A DNA stretch of 64,000 nt from NCBI GenBank assembly GCA_027486585.1, contig JAIXOU010000068.1:1-64000 (forward strand). The letters are read 5' to 3'. Shown here one piece after another: positions 27,097 through 36,297 of this stretch. How positions within the stretch are numbered: the first letter of the stretch is position 1; every line of letters begins with the position of its first letter. The stretch is from Verrucomicrobiaceae bacterium (GTDB lineage Bacteria > Verrucomicrobiota > Verrucomicrobiia > Verrucomicrobiales > Verrucomicrobiaceae). A program made the translations under genes and the position numbers. Under the pieces are notes generated by a model. The model had not been told where the DNA came from and did no database searches. It saw only the letters and a program-made list of their open reading frames with translations.

Positions 27097-27468
27097 TTAC
27101 TTGTAACTGCGGACGCTGAGATGGACTTCCTCGAAGGTGAGCTGCTCTTTGTTCAGTTTCGGCTTGGAAAGGTCACCGGTGTGCTCCCAAGCGGCAGCAT
27201 AACAGTAGTTTTCATCGTCGCGCTTAGCTTCGCCATCGTCGTACTGATGTTCAGTGCGGAAGTGACCTCCGCAGCTTTCTTCGCGGTCCAGCGCATCGTG
27301 GCAGAGCAGTTCGGCAAACTCCATGAAGTCGGCGACACGGCCGGCTTTCTCAAGCTCAGGGTTAGCAGCGGCGCCAGAACCTGGGACTTTGACGTTGCTC
27401 CAAAATTCTTCACGCAGTTCAGGGATGCGTTTGAGAGCTTCGGTGAGGCCTGCCTTGTCACGAGCCAT
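27097..27468 (-). CDS. sdhA: C-terminal part of SdhA, downstream of in-frame TGA
   Basis: 123 residues (GMARDKAGL..., RVADFMEFAELL, ESCGGHFRTE, ending VHLSVRSYK). They are the C-terminal domain of the SdhA/FrdA flavoprotein. The segment lies in the same frame as the upstream ORF, separated only by TGA-GGC; the ATG at 27468 is probably an internal Met, not a true start. It must either be read through with the upstream part or be non-functional. See 27472-29013. Confidence 0.85.
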   Translation of the reverse strand: MARDKAGLTEALKRIPELREEFWSNVKVPGSGAAANPELEKAGRVADFMEFAELLCHDALDREESCGGHFRTEHQYDDGEAKRDDENYCYAAAWEHTGDLSKPKLNKEQLTFEEVHLSVRSYK

Positions 27469-27471
27469 GCC

Positions 27472-29013
27472 TCATTTATCCCAGACCATGAGGCCGAGTT
27501 CGCGGTGGAAGCTGTCCACGCTGCGTTTGCCCTTAATGTTAAGGAACTTGTTGGTGCGGCCCTGGGCGTCTTCGAGAGCTTTAGTGAACTCGGGGTGGCT
27601 GGTGGTGACGTTTCCTGGGGTCTGAGTGACGAGGTAGGGAGCAATGGTGGTCGGAATGACGAAGTAACCATCTGCCAGACCTTGCATGAGGGCGCTGGCT
27701 CCGAGGCGGTTAGCGCCGTGGTCGGAGAAGTTGGCTTCGCCAAGGACGTGCAGGCCGGGGAGGCTGCTCATCAGATTGTAATCGACCCACAGACCGCCCA
27801 TGGTGTAATGCACAGCGGGGTAGATACGCATCGGCTGTTTGTAGCCGCTTTCACCGGTGATCTTTTCATACATCTCGAAAAGATTGCCGTAGCGTTCAGC
27901 GATGGTTTTTTGGCCGAATTGACCAATGGCTTCGGCGAAGTCGAGATAGACGCCACGTCCACCCGGGCCAACGCCGAGACCGGCATCACAGGCTTCCTTG
28001 GCGGCACGGCTGGAGATGTCGCGTGGGGCCAAATTGCCAAAGCTAGGGTATTTGCGTTCCAGGAAATAATCGCGATCGGCTTCTGGGATCTGAGAGGCAG
28101 GCTTGCCGATGTCCGCTTTGTTTTTCGGTACCCAGATGCGTCCGTCATTGCGCAGAGACTCTGACATGAGGGTGAGCTTGCTTTGATAGTCACCACTGAC
28201 CGGAATGCAGGTCGGATGGATCTGCGTGTAGCAGGGATTGGCAAAGTAGGCACCCTTGCGGTGAGCCCGCCAAGTGGCCGTGACGTTGCAACCCATGGCA
28301 TTGGTGGAAAGGTAAAACACGTTGCCGTAACCACCGGTGCAGAGAAGCACCGTGTCAGCGGCATGAGCTTCGATCTTCCCGGTCATGAGGTCGCGGGTGA
28401 TGATGCCCTTGGCATGTCCATCGACGACGACGACTTCCAGCATTTCCGAGCGAGTGTGCATTTCCACACCGCCACGAGCGACTTCCTTATTCAGGGCCGA
28501 GTAAGCGCCGAGCAGAAGCTGCTGGCCGGTTTGGCCACGAGCATAGAAGGTGCGGCTGACTTGAGCACCACCGAAGGAGCGGTTGGCTAGGCCGCCGCCG
28601 TATTCACGGGCAAAAGGCACGCCCTGAGCGGCACATTGGTCGATGATGTTGACGCTCTCTTCGGCCAGACGATGTACGTTGGACTCACGGGCACGGAAGT
28701 CACCGCCTTTAACGGTATCGTAAAACAGACGATGAACGCTATCACCGTCGTTCTGGTAGTTTTTAGCCGCATTGATCCCGCCCTGAGCTGCGATCGAATG
28801 GGCGCGGCGTGGGCTGTCTTGGAAACAGAAACATTTGACCTTATAGCCCAGCTCAGAAAGCGTGGCCGCTGCGGATGAACCTGCTAGGCCGCTGCCGACG
28901 ACAATGACGGTGTATTTGCGCTTGTTCTTCGGATTGATGAGCTTGGAGTCCTGCTTGTGCTTGGACCATCTGAGAGCCATTGGGCCGGAAGGAGTTTTTG
29001 AGTCGAGTGACAT
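27472..29013 (-). CDS. sdhA: Succinate dehydrogenase flavoprotein subunit, interrupted by TGA
   Basis: The N-terminal 513 residues of a flavoprotein of about 638 aa. FAD binding starts at [30 protein letters not shown] is the flavin-attachment region, and [15 protein letters not shown] and [12 protein letters not shown] are dicarboxylate-site segments. The ORF ends ELGLMVWDK, then TGA (27472-27474), then GGC ATG continuing in frame into the C-terminal domain at 27097-27468. As I recall homologues, a Cys (TGC/TGT) stands at the TGA position. Explanations are sequencing error, recent nonsense mutation, readthrough or recoding. It is preceded by sdhC, with sdhB further downstream. It oxidises succinate to fumarate on the cytoplasmic side. 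Confidence 0.93.
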   Translation of the reverse strand: MSLDSKTPSGPMALRWSKHKQDSKLINPKNKRKYTVIVVGSGLAGSSAAATLSELGYKVKCFCFQDSPRRAHSIAAQGGINAAKNYQNDGDSVHRLFYDTVKGGDFRARESNVHRLAEESVNIIDQCAAQGVPFAREYGGGLANRSFGGAQVSRTFYARGQTGQQLLLGAYSALNKEVARGGVEMHTRSEMLEVVVVDGHAKGIITRDLMTGKIEAHAADTVLLCTGGYGNVFYLSTNAMGCNVTATWRAHRKGAYFANPCYTQIHPTCIPVSGDYQSKLTLMSESLRNDGRIWVPKNKADIGKPASQIPEADRDYFLERKYPSFGNLAPRDISSRAAKEACDAGLGVGPGGRGVYLDFAEAIGQFGQKTIAERYGNLFEMYEKITGESGYKQPMRIYPAVHYTMGGLWVDYNLMSSLPGLHVLGEANFSDHGANRLGASALMQGLADGYFVIPTTIAPYLVTQTPGNVTTSHPEFTKALEDAQGRTNKFLNIKGKRSVDSFHRELGLMVWDK

Positions 29014-29049
29014 AAGGCGGAGAGCGAGAGGGCTGAGGGCAGGGGAGGA

Positions 29050-29763
29050 TTAACGGCCGTAACCAAAGACGAGGATGGCGATTGGGATGGAGCAGTTGCC
29101 GACGAGAATGAGAAGGGCAAATGCATGGCCCAGCTTCTTAAACAAAGGCTCTGTGCGGTGAGTGGAGAGTCCCAGAGTCTGGAACAAGCTGGAGAAACCA
29201 TGGCTCAAATGGCTGCTCAGGAGAAGCATGGCAATGACATAAAAAATGGAAGCAGGTGCCCAGGAGAAGCCGTCGATGACCATTTTGTAAACATTGTGCA
29301 CAGTGTGGCCGTGCAGGTCATAGCTGTAGAGGGAAGGATTGTTGTATTGATTACCCACACGCACCGTGAAGTGCAGAAGGTGATACACGATGAAGGCAAG
29401 AATCGTCAGACCACTCCAGATCATGGTGCGGGAGGATTTGCTAGAGACTTGGGAAGCAACCTTGCCGTAGGCATCGATGCGAGCCGCGCGGTTTTGCTTG
29501 GTCAGTTGAATGGTCGCTACCACATGAATGCCGACGGCTGCCAGCAGGCCCAGTCTTGCGATCCAGACTCCTCCGCCGTGAAGAGCGGTTTGCAGCATGT
29601 GTCCATATTCATTGATGGCTTCGGGTCCGACGAAGACCAATAAATTGCCAATCATGTGGCCGAGGACAAAGATTAGAAGGGCTGCACCGGTCAGGGCAAC
29701 GAGGATCTTCTTGCCAATGGAGGAATGGTAAAAACGGGAAAGGGAATCAAAAACTGCGCTCAT
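29050..29763 (-). CDS. sdhC: Succinate dehydrogenase cytochrome b558-type subunit
   Basis: 237 residues with five hydrophobic helices, as in the single-subunit di-heme b558 family. Candidate heme-ligand His residues are in LGHMIGN, VGIHVVA, VYHLLHFTVR and LSSHLSHGF. It anchors SdhA/SdhB and passes electrons to quinone. It is first in the minus-strand operon. The roughly 200 bp upstream, shared with the cupredoxin gene, should hold the promoters. Confidence 0.93.
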   Translation of the reverse strand: MSAVFDSLSRFYHSSIGKKILVALTGAALLIFVLGHMIGNLLVFVGPEAINEYGHMLQTALHGGGVWIARLGLLAAVGIHVVATIQLTKQNRAARIDAYGKVASQVSSKSSRTMIWSGLTILAFIVYHLLHFTVRVGNQYNNPSLYSYDLHGHTVHNVYKMVIDGFSWAPASIFYVIAMLLLSSHLSHGFSSLFQTLGLSTHRTEPLFKKLGHAFALLILVGNCSIPIAILVFGYGR

Positions 29764-29963
29764 GAGTGGTAAAAGGTCACTTTGGCAATACGACGGCTAC
29801 TCGCAAGCAGGAGCTGCAATTTTCATTCTTCATTCTTTGCAGATGAATTTTAATTTCTTGGGGAGTCTGCTCAGTGACCTGAATTTGTATTTATCAGGCC
29901 TGGGAAATGTTCACTTGGTTTTTAACGTTGATCTGGGAGAGACTTCCAATCATTCTAAAACTC

Positions 29964-30545
29964 ATGTTCCGAACCCTTGCCTGCTTCTTCGTCGCTTCCG
30001 CGTTTTCTTTTTCTGCCGAAACACCGCCGCCAGGGCATGATCATAGCCAAGAGATCCCAGGCTTAAAAAAGGAGCTTTTTGCTGGCATCACGGCAGATGA
30101 TCTGCTGCGTCCAGGGGCGACACCCAACAGCGTGAAGGTGGTGTTGGTGGCTACTTTTAATGCGGCCAATTATGGCATGAATTTCAATGGTTATTCTCAC
30201 GGAAAAGCGGTGCTGACGGTGCCTGTGGGCTGGAAGGTGGATGTGACCTTTATCAACCCAAGTCCGATCCCCCACAGCGCGATTGTGTGTGAAAAGGCGG
30301 AGACAAAGAAGCTGCAAATTGCCGAACCTTACTGGGAAGGTGGAGCGACGCCGAAGCACATCATGGGTCAGACGATGGGAAAATCGGAGTTCAGCTTCAC
30401 GCCCGATGAGGCTGGAGAGTTTGCCCTAGCCTGTGGCTTTCCCTCGCACGCGGTGGCTGGGCACTGGATTTCTCTCAATGTCAGCGCAGAGGCTAAAGTT
30501 GCGACGCTCCAGTTTGGTGACCAGCCCGCCAAAGAAGTGAAATAG
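29964..30545 (+). CDS. Secreted sulfocyanin-like cupredoxin
   Basis: 193 residues from the ATG at 29964, opening a signal peptide (MFRTLACFFVASAFSFSA). The blue-copper ligands appear as H104 (PIPHSAIV), C157 and H162 (CGFPSHAVAGHW). The fourth, axial ligand is usually Met in sulfocyanins (AGMW) but here His167 stands there. It probably carries electrons or copper in the periplasm. It diverges from the sdh operon. Confidence 0.75.
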   Translation: MFRTLACFFVASAFSFSAETPPPGHDHSQEIPGLKKELFAGITADDLLRPGATPNSVKVVLVATFNAANYGMNFNGYSHGKAVLTVPVGWKVDVTFINPSPIPHSAIVCEKAETKKLQIAEPYWEGGATPKHIMGQTMGKSEFSFTPDEAGEFALACGFPSHAVAGHWISLNVSAEAKVATLQFGDQPAKEVK

Positions 30546-30551
30546 GTCAGC

Positions 30552-31604
30552 TTAGAGGCCTAGCTTCGCTTTGATGGCCTCGACACTGGTGTTTTTGAGG
30601 ACGATTTTTCCTTTTGGGTCTAGCAGATAGAGCGTGGGGAAATTGCGCAAATTGAAGATGCTCGTAATCGGGCCACTGGTGGTGCCATCTGACCAGTTGC
30701 GGAAGTTGACTTGATAGTCTTGATAGGCCTTGCGTGCCTCGTCTGGGATGTCGGTATTGATGCCAAGAATGGCGATGGATTTGTCCTTGGTCGCTGTCGC
30801 AAGTTCATTCATCTGTGGCAAAACGCCATGACAGGCATGGCACCATCCACCCCAGAACATCAGGATCACACTCTTGCCACGGTAGTCACTGAGTTTGAAG
30901 CCGCTGCCATCCACGTCTTTGCCGTCGATTTCTGGGCATTCGCTGCCGACCGAGAGATTGGCGAGTTCAAACATGGTGCGCGCTGCCTGATCAGCGAGAG
31001 GGAAGCCATCAATGGTTTCTTTGGCATAGGTGGAGCTGACTTCCTGGAAGTAGTCCATGGCCTTGGATTTAGCGGTCTCAGCGGCCTTTTCATCGGAGGC
31101 TGCTTCATAGAGGCGAAAATACTGCATGCCTAAGGCATAGGTGGCTGCCGCTTTTTCAGGCAGGTTCGGATTGCTCTCGCGCACCGCTTTGAGAATCGGT
31201 TCTGCCATGGTGATTGGATGGTATTCCAGCGCTTTCACCGCTGCGGCAATGCCAGCGCTCTTGGTGTGAGAGGTGCCGAGCATTTGCAGAGCAATCTGAC
31301 CTTCTGGGAAGTTGGCCGCTTGCGTGGCCAGCCATTTCACGCCTAGGGCTGAGCCTGGAGCCTCCAGATGATCTTGGACGATCTTCATGACCTGCGTGGC
31401 ATAGGTTTCTGCACTTGGAATGGTGCCGCGATATTTGTTTTTCTCTTCCTCCGTTTTCGCCTCAATGATCTTCATGGTATTGGCGCGGACCTTTGTCTCA
31501 TACTCGTCGATCACGGCGCGGATCGCTGTCTCAGTCGCATCGGGCTCGGCGTGCAACTGGGCTGCAAGGCAAAGGGTAAGGAGGCAGATTTGGAGTGTTT
31601 TCAT
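30552..31604 (-). CDS. TlpA-like thioredoxin-domain protein
   Basis: 350 residues with a signal peptide (MKTLQICLLTLCLAAQLHA). A helical region of about 200 residues is followed by a thioredoxin-fold domain with the active-site motif WCHAC in MFWGGWCHACHGVLPQM, and a cis-Pro at NFPTLYLLD. It probably acts in periplasmic thiol exchange, as for TlpA/ResA; the N-terminal helical part suggests a specific partner. It converges with the cupredoxin gene, 6 bp apart. Confidence 0.85.
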   Translation of the reverse strand: MKTLQICLLTLCLAAQLHAEPDATETAIRAVIDEYETKVRANTMKIIEAKTEEEKNKYRGTIPSAETYATQVMKIVQDHLEAPGSALGVKWLATQAANFPEGQIALQMLGTSHTKSAGIAAAVKALEYHPITMAEPILKAVRESNPNLPEKAAATYALGMQYFRLYEAASDEKAAETAKSKAMDYFQEVSSTYAKETIDGFPLADQAARTMFELANLSVGSECPEIDGKDVDGSGFKLSDYRGKSVILMFWGGWCHACHGVLPQMNELATATKDKSIAILGINTDIPDEARKAYQDYQVNFRNWSDGTTSGPITSIFNLRNFPTLYLLDPKGKIVLKNTSVEAIKAKLGL

Positions 31605-31622
31605 GGGGGTTTAGGGTGTGAT

Positions 31623-32747
31623 TTAAGGACGTCGGCGGCGAAGGGCCATAAGACCCGTCAAAAGCATGAGGGCAGCGCTTCCCGGCTCTGGAACAGCGAC
31701 AAAGGAAGCATAAACATTGTCGTATAACGTGACGATGACTGGGCTGCTGACTGAGCCATAATTCTCTTGGCGGGGATTGAGAGAGAAATTCTGGGCTGAT
31801 TGTCCGGTTTCAGGGGCTTCTACACGATAAGTCGATCCATCGGTTAATCCGGTTAAAGCGATGTTAAATCCGCCAACACTGTTGGTTTGGCCTGAGGCAA
31901 CCATTTGCCCGGTGGAGTTGTCATAGACAAACACCAGTGCTCCGCCAATGCCTTCGCCAGGGGTGTAGAAGTCATCATCAAAGATGGAATCATTGTAGAT
32001 GCTGCCTGTGAGGATGGCGTCTGAGATGATGCTCACGCCATTGGAACGTAGATTGTTTGCTAGATGCTGCGTCACGCTAAAGGGGCCAGTGACTTCTACA
32101 TTGTTGATGGGAATCGAGACGGTTTGAAAACCAATGCCAATCTCTTTAAAAAGTGGGTCCATCAGGGCTGCGCGGTGCGTGGCCCCAGGCTGAATTCCCG
32201 TGCCGCTGCCTCCGTCTGGACCCCAGTCGATGGCTAAGGCTGTGTGCGCATGAGTCACATCTGAAGCGGTGGCAAAAAGTGTCTGGGCCGAATCTCCCCA
32301 GGATGAGCTATAGCCAGCATTGACGATGCGCTGACCGACACTCAGGCCATCCAATCCATGCGCCTGAGTATCCGTGCTCACCATCAGATTCGAATAAGTG
32401 GTCGAAGCTGCGGCAAGCGAGTTACTCCATGCCAGAGGTGGCGCTGCTATCAGGGTGCTCCATTGAGATGATAACTCTGAAGCACTCACGCCATAAAAAT
32501 TCAATGCCGAGGCCACAGTCAGATGATCTGATTTGGGTGAGTCCCAAGTATTTGCATCGACTAAATTGACCAGCTTATCCAACTCTGCTGCGGGTGCCCT
32601 GCGCATCCGGTTCAATTGCTCAAGCATGAATTGTTGCTCAGCCGTTGGATCTGCCGCGTAGCATGGCGACGCAAAGAGGCCACTGACCCAAAAAGTCAGT
32701 GCAGCCCAACTTGACCTGTTCCAATACAGCATCCGCATAGATCGCAA
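31623..32747 (-). CDS. CAP-domain protein with PEP-CTERM sorting signal
   Basis: 374 residues: a signal peptide, then a CAP/SCP-like domain (LNRMRRAPAAELDKL..., SNLMVSTDTQAHGLDG, GATHRAALMDPLFKEIGIGF). A carboxypeptidase-regulatory-like beta repeat (GGALVFVYDN, GGFNIALTGL) comes next. The end VPEPGSAALMLLTGLMALRR is a PEP-CTERM signal, which directs anchoring through an exosortase. The start is ambiguous among 32747, 32738 and 32732. Its function at the cell surface is unknown. Confidence 0.82.
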   Translation of the reverse strand: MRSMRMLYWNRSSWAALTFWVSGLFASPCYAADPTAEQQFMLEQLNRMRRAPAAELDKLVNLVDANTWDSPKSDHLTVASALNFYGVSASELSSQWSTLIAAPPLAWSNSLAAASTTYSNLMVSTDTQAHGLDGLSVGQRIVNAGYSSSWGDSAQTLFATASDVTHAHTALAIDWGPDGGSGTGIQPGATHRAALMDPLFKEIGIGFQTVSIPINNVEVTGPFSVTQHLANNLRSNGVSIISDAILTGSIYNDSIFDDDFYTPGEGIGGALVFVYDNSTGQMVASGQTNSVGGFNIALTGLTDGSTYRVEAPETGQSAQNFSLNPRQENYGSVSSPVIVTLYDNVYASFVAVPEPGSAALMLLTGLMALRRRRP

Positions 32748-32798
32748 TCTATGGTAATTATGGAAAGTGGCAAACGGGAAGTTTCAGCTTTCTTGATA

Positions 32799-34124
32799 TT
32801 AAATCGCCAATTCCCGCAGCAGGGCTTGGTTCAGGCGGATGCCTGCTTCGAGGTTGGCGATGGGGAAGTTTTCGTTCGGGGCGTGCGCTTGGCAGTCTGG
32901 CAGCGCTAACCCAAGGAGCAGTGTATCAGCTCCAAGCACGTCTTTAAAGGCTTGAACAATCGGAATACTGCCGCCTTCTCGAATCAGGGCGATTTGACCA
33001 CCGAAGGTTGCCTGAAGCGCACGCTGAGCAGCTAGACCGTAGGGTGAGTGTGGGTCCATTAGATAGGAACTGCCTGTGTGGCCGCGCTTGATCTCTAAAC
33101 GGACGGATTTCGGAGCCTGGGCGCGGAGATAGGCCTCTGCCAGATCGAGAATGCGTTCTGGATTTTGGCCTGGGACGAGCCGGAATGACAATTTAAAGAA
33201 GGATTCACGCGGAATGACGGTTTTTGAGCCCTCTCCCTGATAGCCACCACCGATGCCATTGACCTCGGCCGTTGGGCGTGCCCAGCGGCATTCACGTTCC
33301 GTGTAGCCAGCTTCGCCAAAGAGGGCTGGGGCACCCGTCAAAGCCAGCGTTTCGGCTTCTCCGTCTCCCAAGTCTTTCCAAGAGGTGCGTTCCCAATCCT
33401 GGAGATCCCGAACGCCATCGTAGAAACCAGGAATCAAAACTCGCCCTTCTGCATCATGAAGGGTACCGACGAGGCGTGCTGCCATCGTCGCAGGATTAGC
33501 GACTGCGCCCCCAAAGATACCCGAGTGAAGATCAATCGTTGGTCCATGGACTTTTACTTCCATGCAAGCAATGCCTCTTAAGCCATACGTGAAAGTGCCG
33601 ACGCCTTCAGCCACCATGCCTGTATCTGAAATGGCCACGAGATCACAGGCCAGTTCTTCGCGATGTGCTTGCAGGAAGGGTTTTAAATTGGGGCTGCCGA
33701 TTTCTTCTTCGCCCTCAAAGAGAAGGGTCAGATTAACAGGCAGATCACCGTGTTCGGCCAGTGTCTCGGCCAAACCTGAAACATGGGCGATGAGCTGTCC
33801 CTTGTTATCGGTGGCACCACGGCAGTAGATGCGCCCATCACGGATTGTTGGCTCAAAGGGGGGCGAGAGCCACTCGGCAAGAGGCTCCACCGGTTGCACG
33901 TCGTAGTGACCGTACAGCAGCACGGTGCGGCGGCCTTCGAGATGCTTATTTTTCGCTACAATCACGGGATGTCCGGGAGTTTCATGCAGCGTCGTCGTTA
34001 GCCCCATGCCTGTCAGTTTGGAAACGAGCCATTCCGCGCAGGCACGAGTATCGGCATTGAACTTTGAGTCGGTAGAAACGCTGGCAAAGCGCAGGCAAGT
34101 GAGGAGATCGTCGAGTGCGGACAT
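32799..34124 (-). CDS. M20 family metallopeptidase (dipeptidase)
   Basis: 441 residues, cytoplasmic. Metal ligands fit the M20 family: H73 and D75 (YGHYDVQP), D106 (GATDNKG) and E140/E141 (EGEEEIGS). HSGIFGGAVANPA is in the dimerisation-domain region, and a late His (CQAHAPNE) closes the site. Members hydrolyse dipeptides or related amide bonds using two zinc ions. Confidence 0.9.
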   Translation of the reverse strand: MSALDDLLTCLRFASVSTDSKFNADTRACAEWLVSKLTGMGLTTTLHETPGHPVIVAKNKHLEGRRTVLLYGHYDVQPVEPLAEWLSPPFEPTIRDGRIYCRGATDNKGQLIAHVSGLAETLAEHGDLPVNLTLLFEGEEEIGSPNLKPFLQAHREELACDLVAISDTGMVAEGVGTFTYGLRGIACMEVKVHGPTIDLHSGIFGGAVANPATMAARLVGTLHDAEGRVLIPGFYDGVRDLQDWERTSWKDLGDGEAETLALTGAPALFGEAGYTERECRWARPTAEVNGIGGGYQGEGSKTVIPRESFFKLSFRLVPGQNPERILDLAEAYLRAQAPKSVRLEIKRGHTGSSYLMDPHSPYGLAAQRALQATFGGQIALIREGGSIPIVQAFKDVLGADTLLLGLALPDCQAHAPNENFPIANLEAGIRLNQALLRELAI

Positions 34125-34266
34125 GGGAGGTTCAAATTGAAGCGGACTTGTGTTTGTGCAAGCCTACGAGGCTATTCCATAAAGCCCTGAGCCATTTCTG
34201 GCGCTTATTGATGTTGTTGCGTAAAGTGACCGCTCAGAACATTGCTCAGTTAAGATCAGACGTGAC

Positions 34267-35301
34267 TTACTTGGCTGTGACCCATGGCAGTTTGACTTTG
34301 GCGATGTAGATGCTGGCTTTGCCTTCATGGGATGAGTAGTAGCTGACCCAGAGATGGTTTTCATGCCAAAGCAGGCCGGGGTAGCTGCAGTCGCCACCGC
34401 TGGGCAGTTCTAAGATTGGTTCAAGGGAGGTGGGTGTCATTTTATAAAGCACTGTGTGGGCACCGGGTGTTTTGCCCAGACCACGTGACGCTGCGATGAG
34501 GGAGCCGTCTGGCAGTTCGATGAAGTTTTGCCCCTGAACGACATTGGTCAGTGGGGTCCATTTCCATTCGCGGTAGGGAGCTGTAGCACTGCCGATGTAG
34601 CCACGCTTGTCGCCAGCCTCGCGGCGGACGAGTGCTAGAGCGCTGCCGTCTTTGAGAAAGCGCAGGGTGGTTTCATTCGGTTGATTGGGCACTTGCATGA
34701 TGGAGGATAGCTGCCAAACGGAGCCGTCATTACTGGTGTAGGATTTGAGCGACCATTCAGGCTCTGACTTGGGGCCACCGGTGGTCGGGTAGGAGTTGTA
34801 AGAGACACCGTAGAATTTTTTGTCGCTAGGATTCACGGTCGTGCGCCAGAGCCAATCGCCTTCTGCCAGTAGCTTTTGAGTAGGTGTCCAAAACTTGCCA
34901 TCGGTGGTGGTGGAGTAACGCGGGCGGCGGCCTTTGAGATCCTTGGTGCCGCCATAGAGGGAGCCACCGCAGATCATGTAGAGTTGTTTGCCGTCAGGGG
35001 TGATTTCCAGCTTCGGATCACGCAGGTCGGTGCCTTTCTCGCTGATGGTGGCGTAGTCCACCCAAGTGCTGCCGGTGGAGGAGATCATGATGCGAATGCT
35101 GCCATCACTGCCGACATGGTCCTGCGCTTCTCGGAAGCAGCAAAAGAAGAGATTTTTAAACCGAGTCAGGTCGGTGAAAGCTTGATGCCCGCCTTTGTCG
35201 TAGATTTTCTGAACAGAGATCAATTCCGCCTGCGGAGCCTGTGCCATGGCTGAAAAGGGCAGGGCAAAAGAAGCGAGAGTGAGAAGGGCGAGTGTTTTCA
35301 T
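34267..35301 (-). CDS. Secreted sialidase-like beta-propeller protein
   Basis: 344 residues with a signal peptide (MKTLALLTLASFALPFSAMA). Repeats like SSTGSTWVDYA, TTTDGKFWTP and TSNDGSVWQLS resemble the Asp-box of sialidase propellers, and FREAQDHVGSDGSI may hold active-site Arg/Asp. It could be an exo-sialidase-like glycosidase or only a binding propeller. Confidence 0.7.
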   Translation of the reverse strand: MKTLALLTLASFALPFSAMAQAPQAELISVQKIYDKGGHQAFTDLTRFKNLFFCCFREAQDHVGSDGSIRIMISSTGSTWVDYATISEKGTDLRDPKLEITPDGKQLYMICGGSLYGGTKDLKGRRPRYSTTTDGKFWTPTQKLLAEGDWLWRTTVNPSDKKFYGVSYNSYPTTGGPKSEPEWSLKSYTSNDGSVWQLSSIMQVPNQPNETTLRFLKDGSALALVRREAGDKRGYIGSATAPYREWKWTPLTNVVQGQNFIELPDGSLIAASRGLGKTPGAHTVLYKMTPTSLEPILELPSGGDCSYPGLLWHENHLWVSYYSSHEGKASIYIAKVKLPWVTAK

Positions 35302-35426
35302 GCGCGTGTGGATTTAAAAGAACGTTCCTCGACAGGCAAGCCTAGCCTGATTCAATCGAAGATCTTTGTTTGCTTTGTAAACATCTTGGCAATGTAGCGC
35401 TTTGCAGCTCCGTTCTCCGCCTTTCC

Positions 35427-36185
35427 ATGAATTTATTAGAACTGAACGACACTGACCGCGCTCTGTACGAGTGGCAGATGTGGGTGCCTGGCATGGGAGA
35501 AGAGGGCCAGAGGAAACTTAAAGGCGCATCTGTGTTGATTTCCCGCGTCGGCGGTCTCGGTGGATTGGTGGCGATGGAGCTGGCGGCAGCTGGGGTCGGG
35601 CGTCTGATTCTTGCGCATGGTGGGGATCTTCAGATGTCGGACTTGAATCGCCAGCTTTTGCAGACTCGCGCTCAGGTCGGGCGACCGAGGGTGGAGTCGA
35701 TCATTCAGAAATTAATGGATCTGAATCCTGACTGTGAGGTGATCGCTGTGCCTGAAAATGTCTCTGAGTCGAATGCGGATGCCCTCGTCGCTCAGTGTGA
35801 CATCGTGGTCGATGCGGCTCCGCTTTTTCAGGAAAGGCTGGCATTAAATGCCGCTGCAGTTCGTGCAGGCAAGCCAATGGTCGAGTGTGCCATGCATTCT
35901 CTGGAGGCCAGCGTGACCACGTTTATTCCAGGGCGCACGGGTTGTCTGGCCTGTTATGTGACGGAGGTTCCGCAGACTTGGACGCGGCAATTTCCCGTTT
36001 TTGGTGCAGTTTCGGGCACTGCTGCCTGCCTGGGGGCCATGGAAGTGATCAAACTTATCACTGGGCTGGGTCAGCCTTTAGCTGGAGAAATACTCTGCAT
36101 GGATCTCGGGAAGATGCTATTTCGTCGGCTGAAATTGCCAAAGCGTGCGGACTGTAACATCTGCGGAACTTTCACGAGCGACTGA
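35427..36185 (+). CDS. ThiF/MoeB/HesA-type E1-like adenylyltransferase
   Basis: 252 residues from the ATG at 35427. The nucleotide-binding loop is VGGLGG (41-46) and the family signature SDLNRQLLQ follows. Zinc-type Cys pairs are CLAC and CNIC near the end. Such enzymes adenylate the C-terminus of small ubiquitin-like sulfur carriers (ThiS, MoaD) or similar proteins. No carrier gene is adjacent, so the partner is unknown. The GGDLQMSD segment lacks the usual DxD-like acidic pattern. Confidence 0.85.
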   Translation: MNLLELNDTDRALYEWQMWVPGMGEEGQRKLKGASVLISRVGGLGGLVAMELAAAGVGRLILAHGGDLQMSDLNRQLLQTRAQVGRPRVESIIQKLMDLNPDCEVIAVPENVSESNADALVAQCDIVVDAAPLFQERLALNAAAVRAGKPMVECAMHSLEASVTTFIPGRTGCLACYVTEVPQTWTRQFPVFGAVSGTAACLGAMEVIKLITGLGQPLAGEILCMDLGKMLFRRLKLPKRADCNICGTFTSD

Positions 36186-36297
36186 TTTTTCTGAAACTAC
36201 ATCCGCAGAATCTACTCATGTCGTATTTGACGAAGAATTGACGGTGCGCGATGTAATGAGCGTGCACTTACCCTCATCAGTGCCTTTTTATCCCCCT

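Noticed and set aside
27444-27474. Inverted repeat at the sdhA TGA as a selenocysteine insertion element
   Set aside because: The stem is only 6 bp with a 19-nt loop and lacks a convincing apical GU-type bacterial SECIS; kept only as a question.
26950-28164. 404-codon frame on the + strand
   Set aside because: It is antisense to the well-supported sdhA and small genes and has no recognisable domain.
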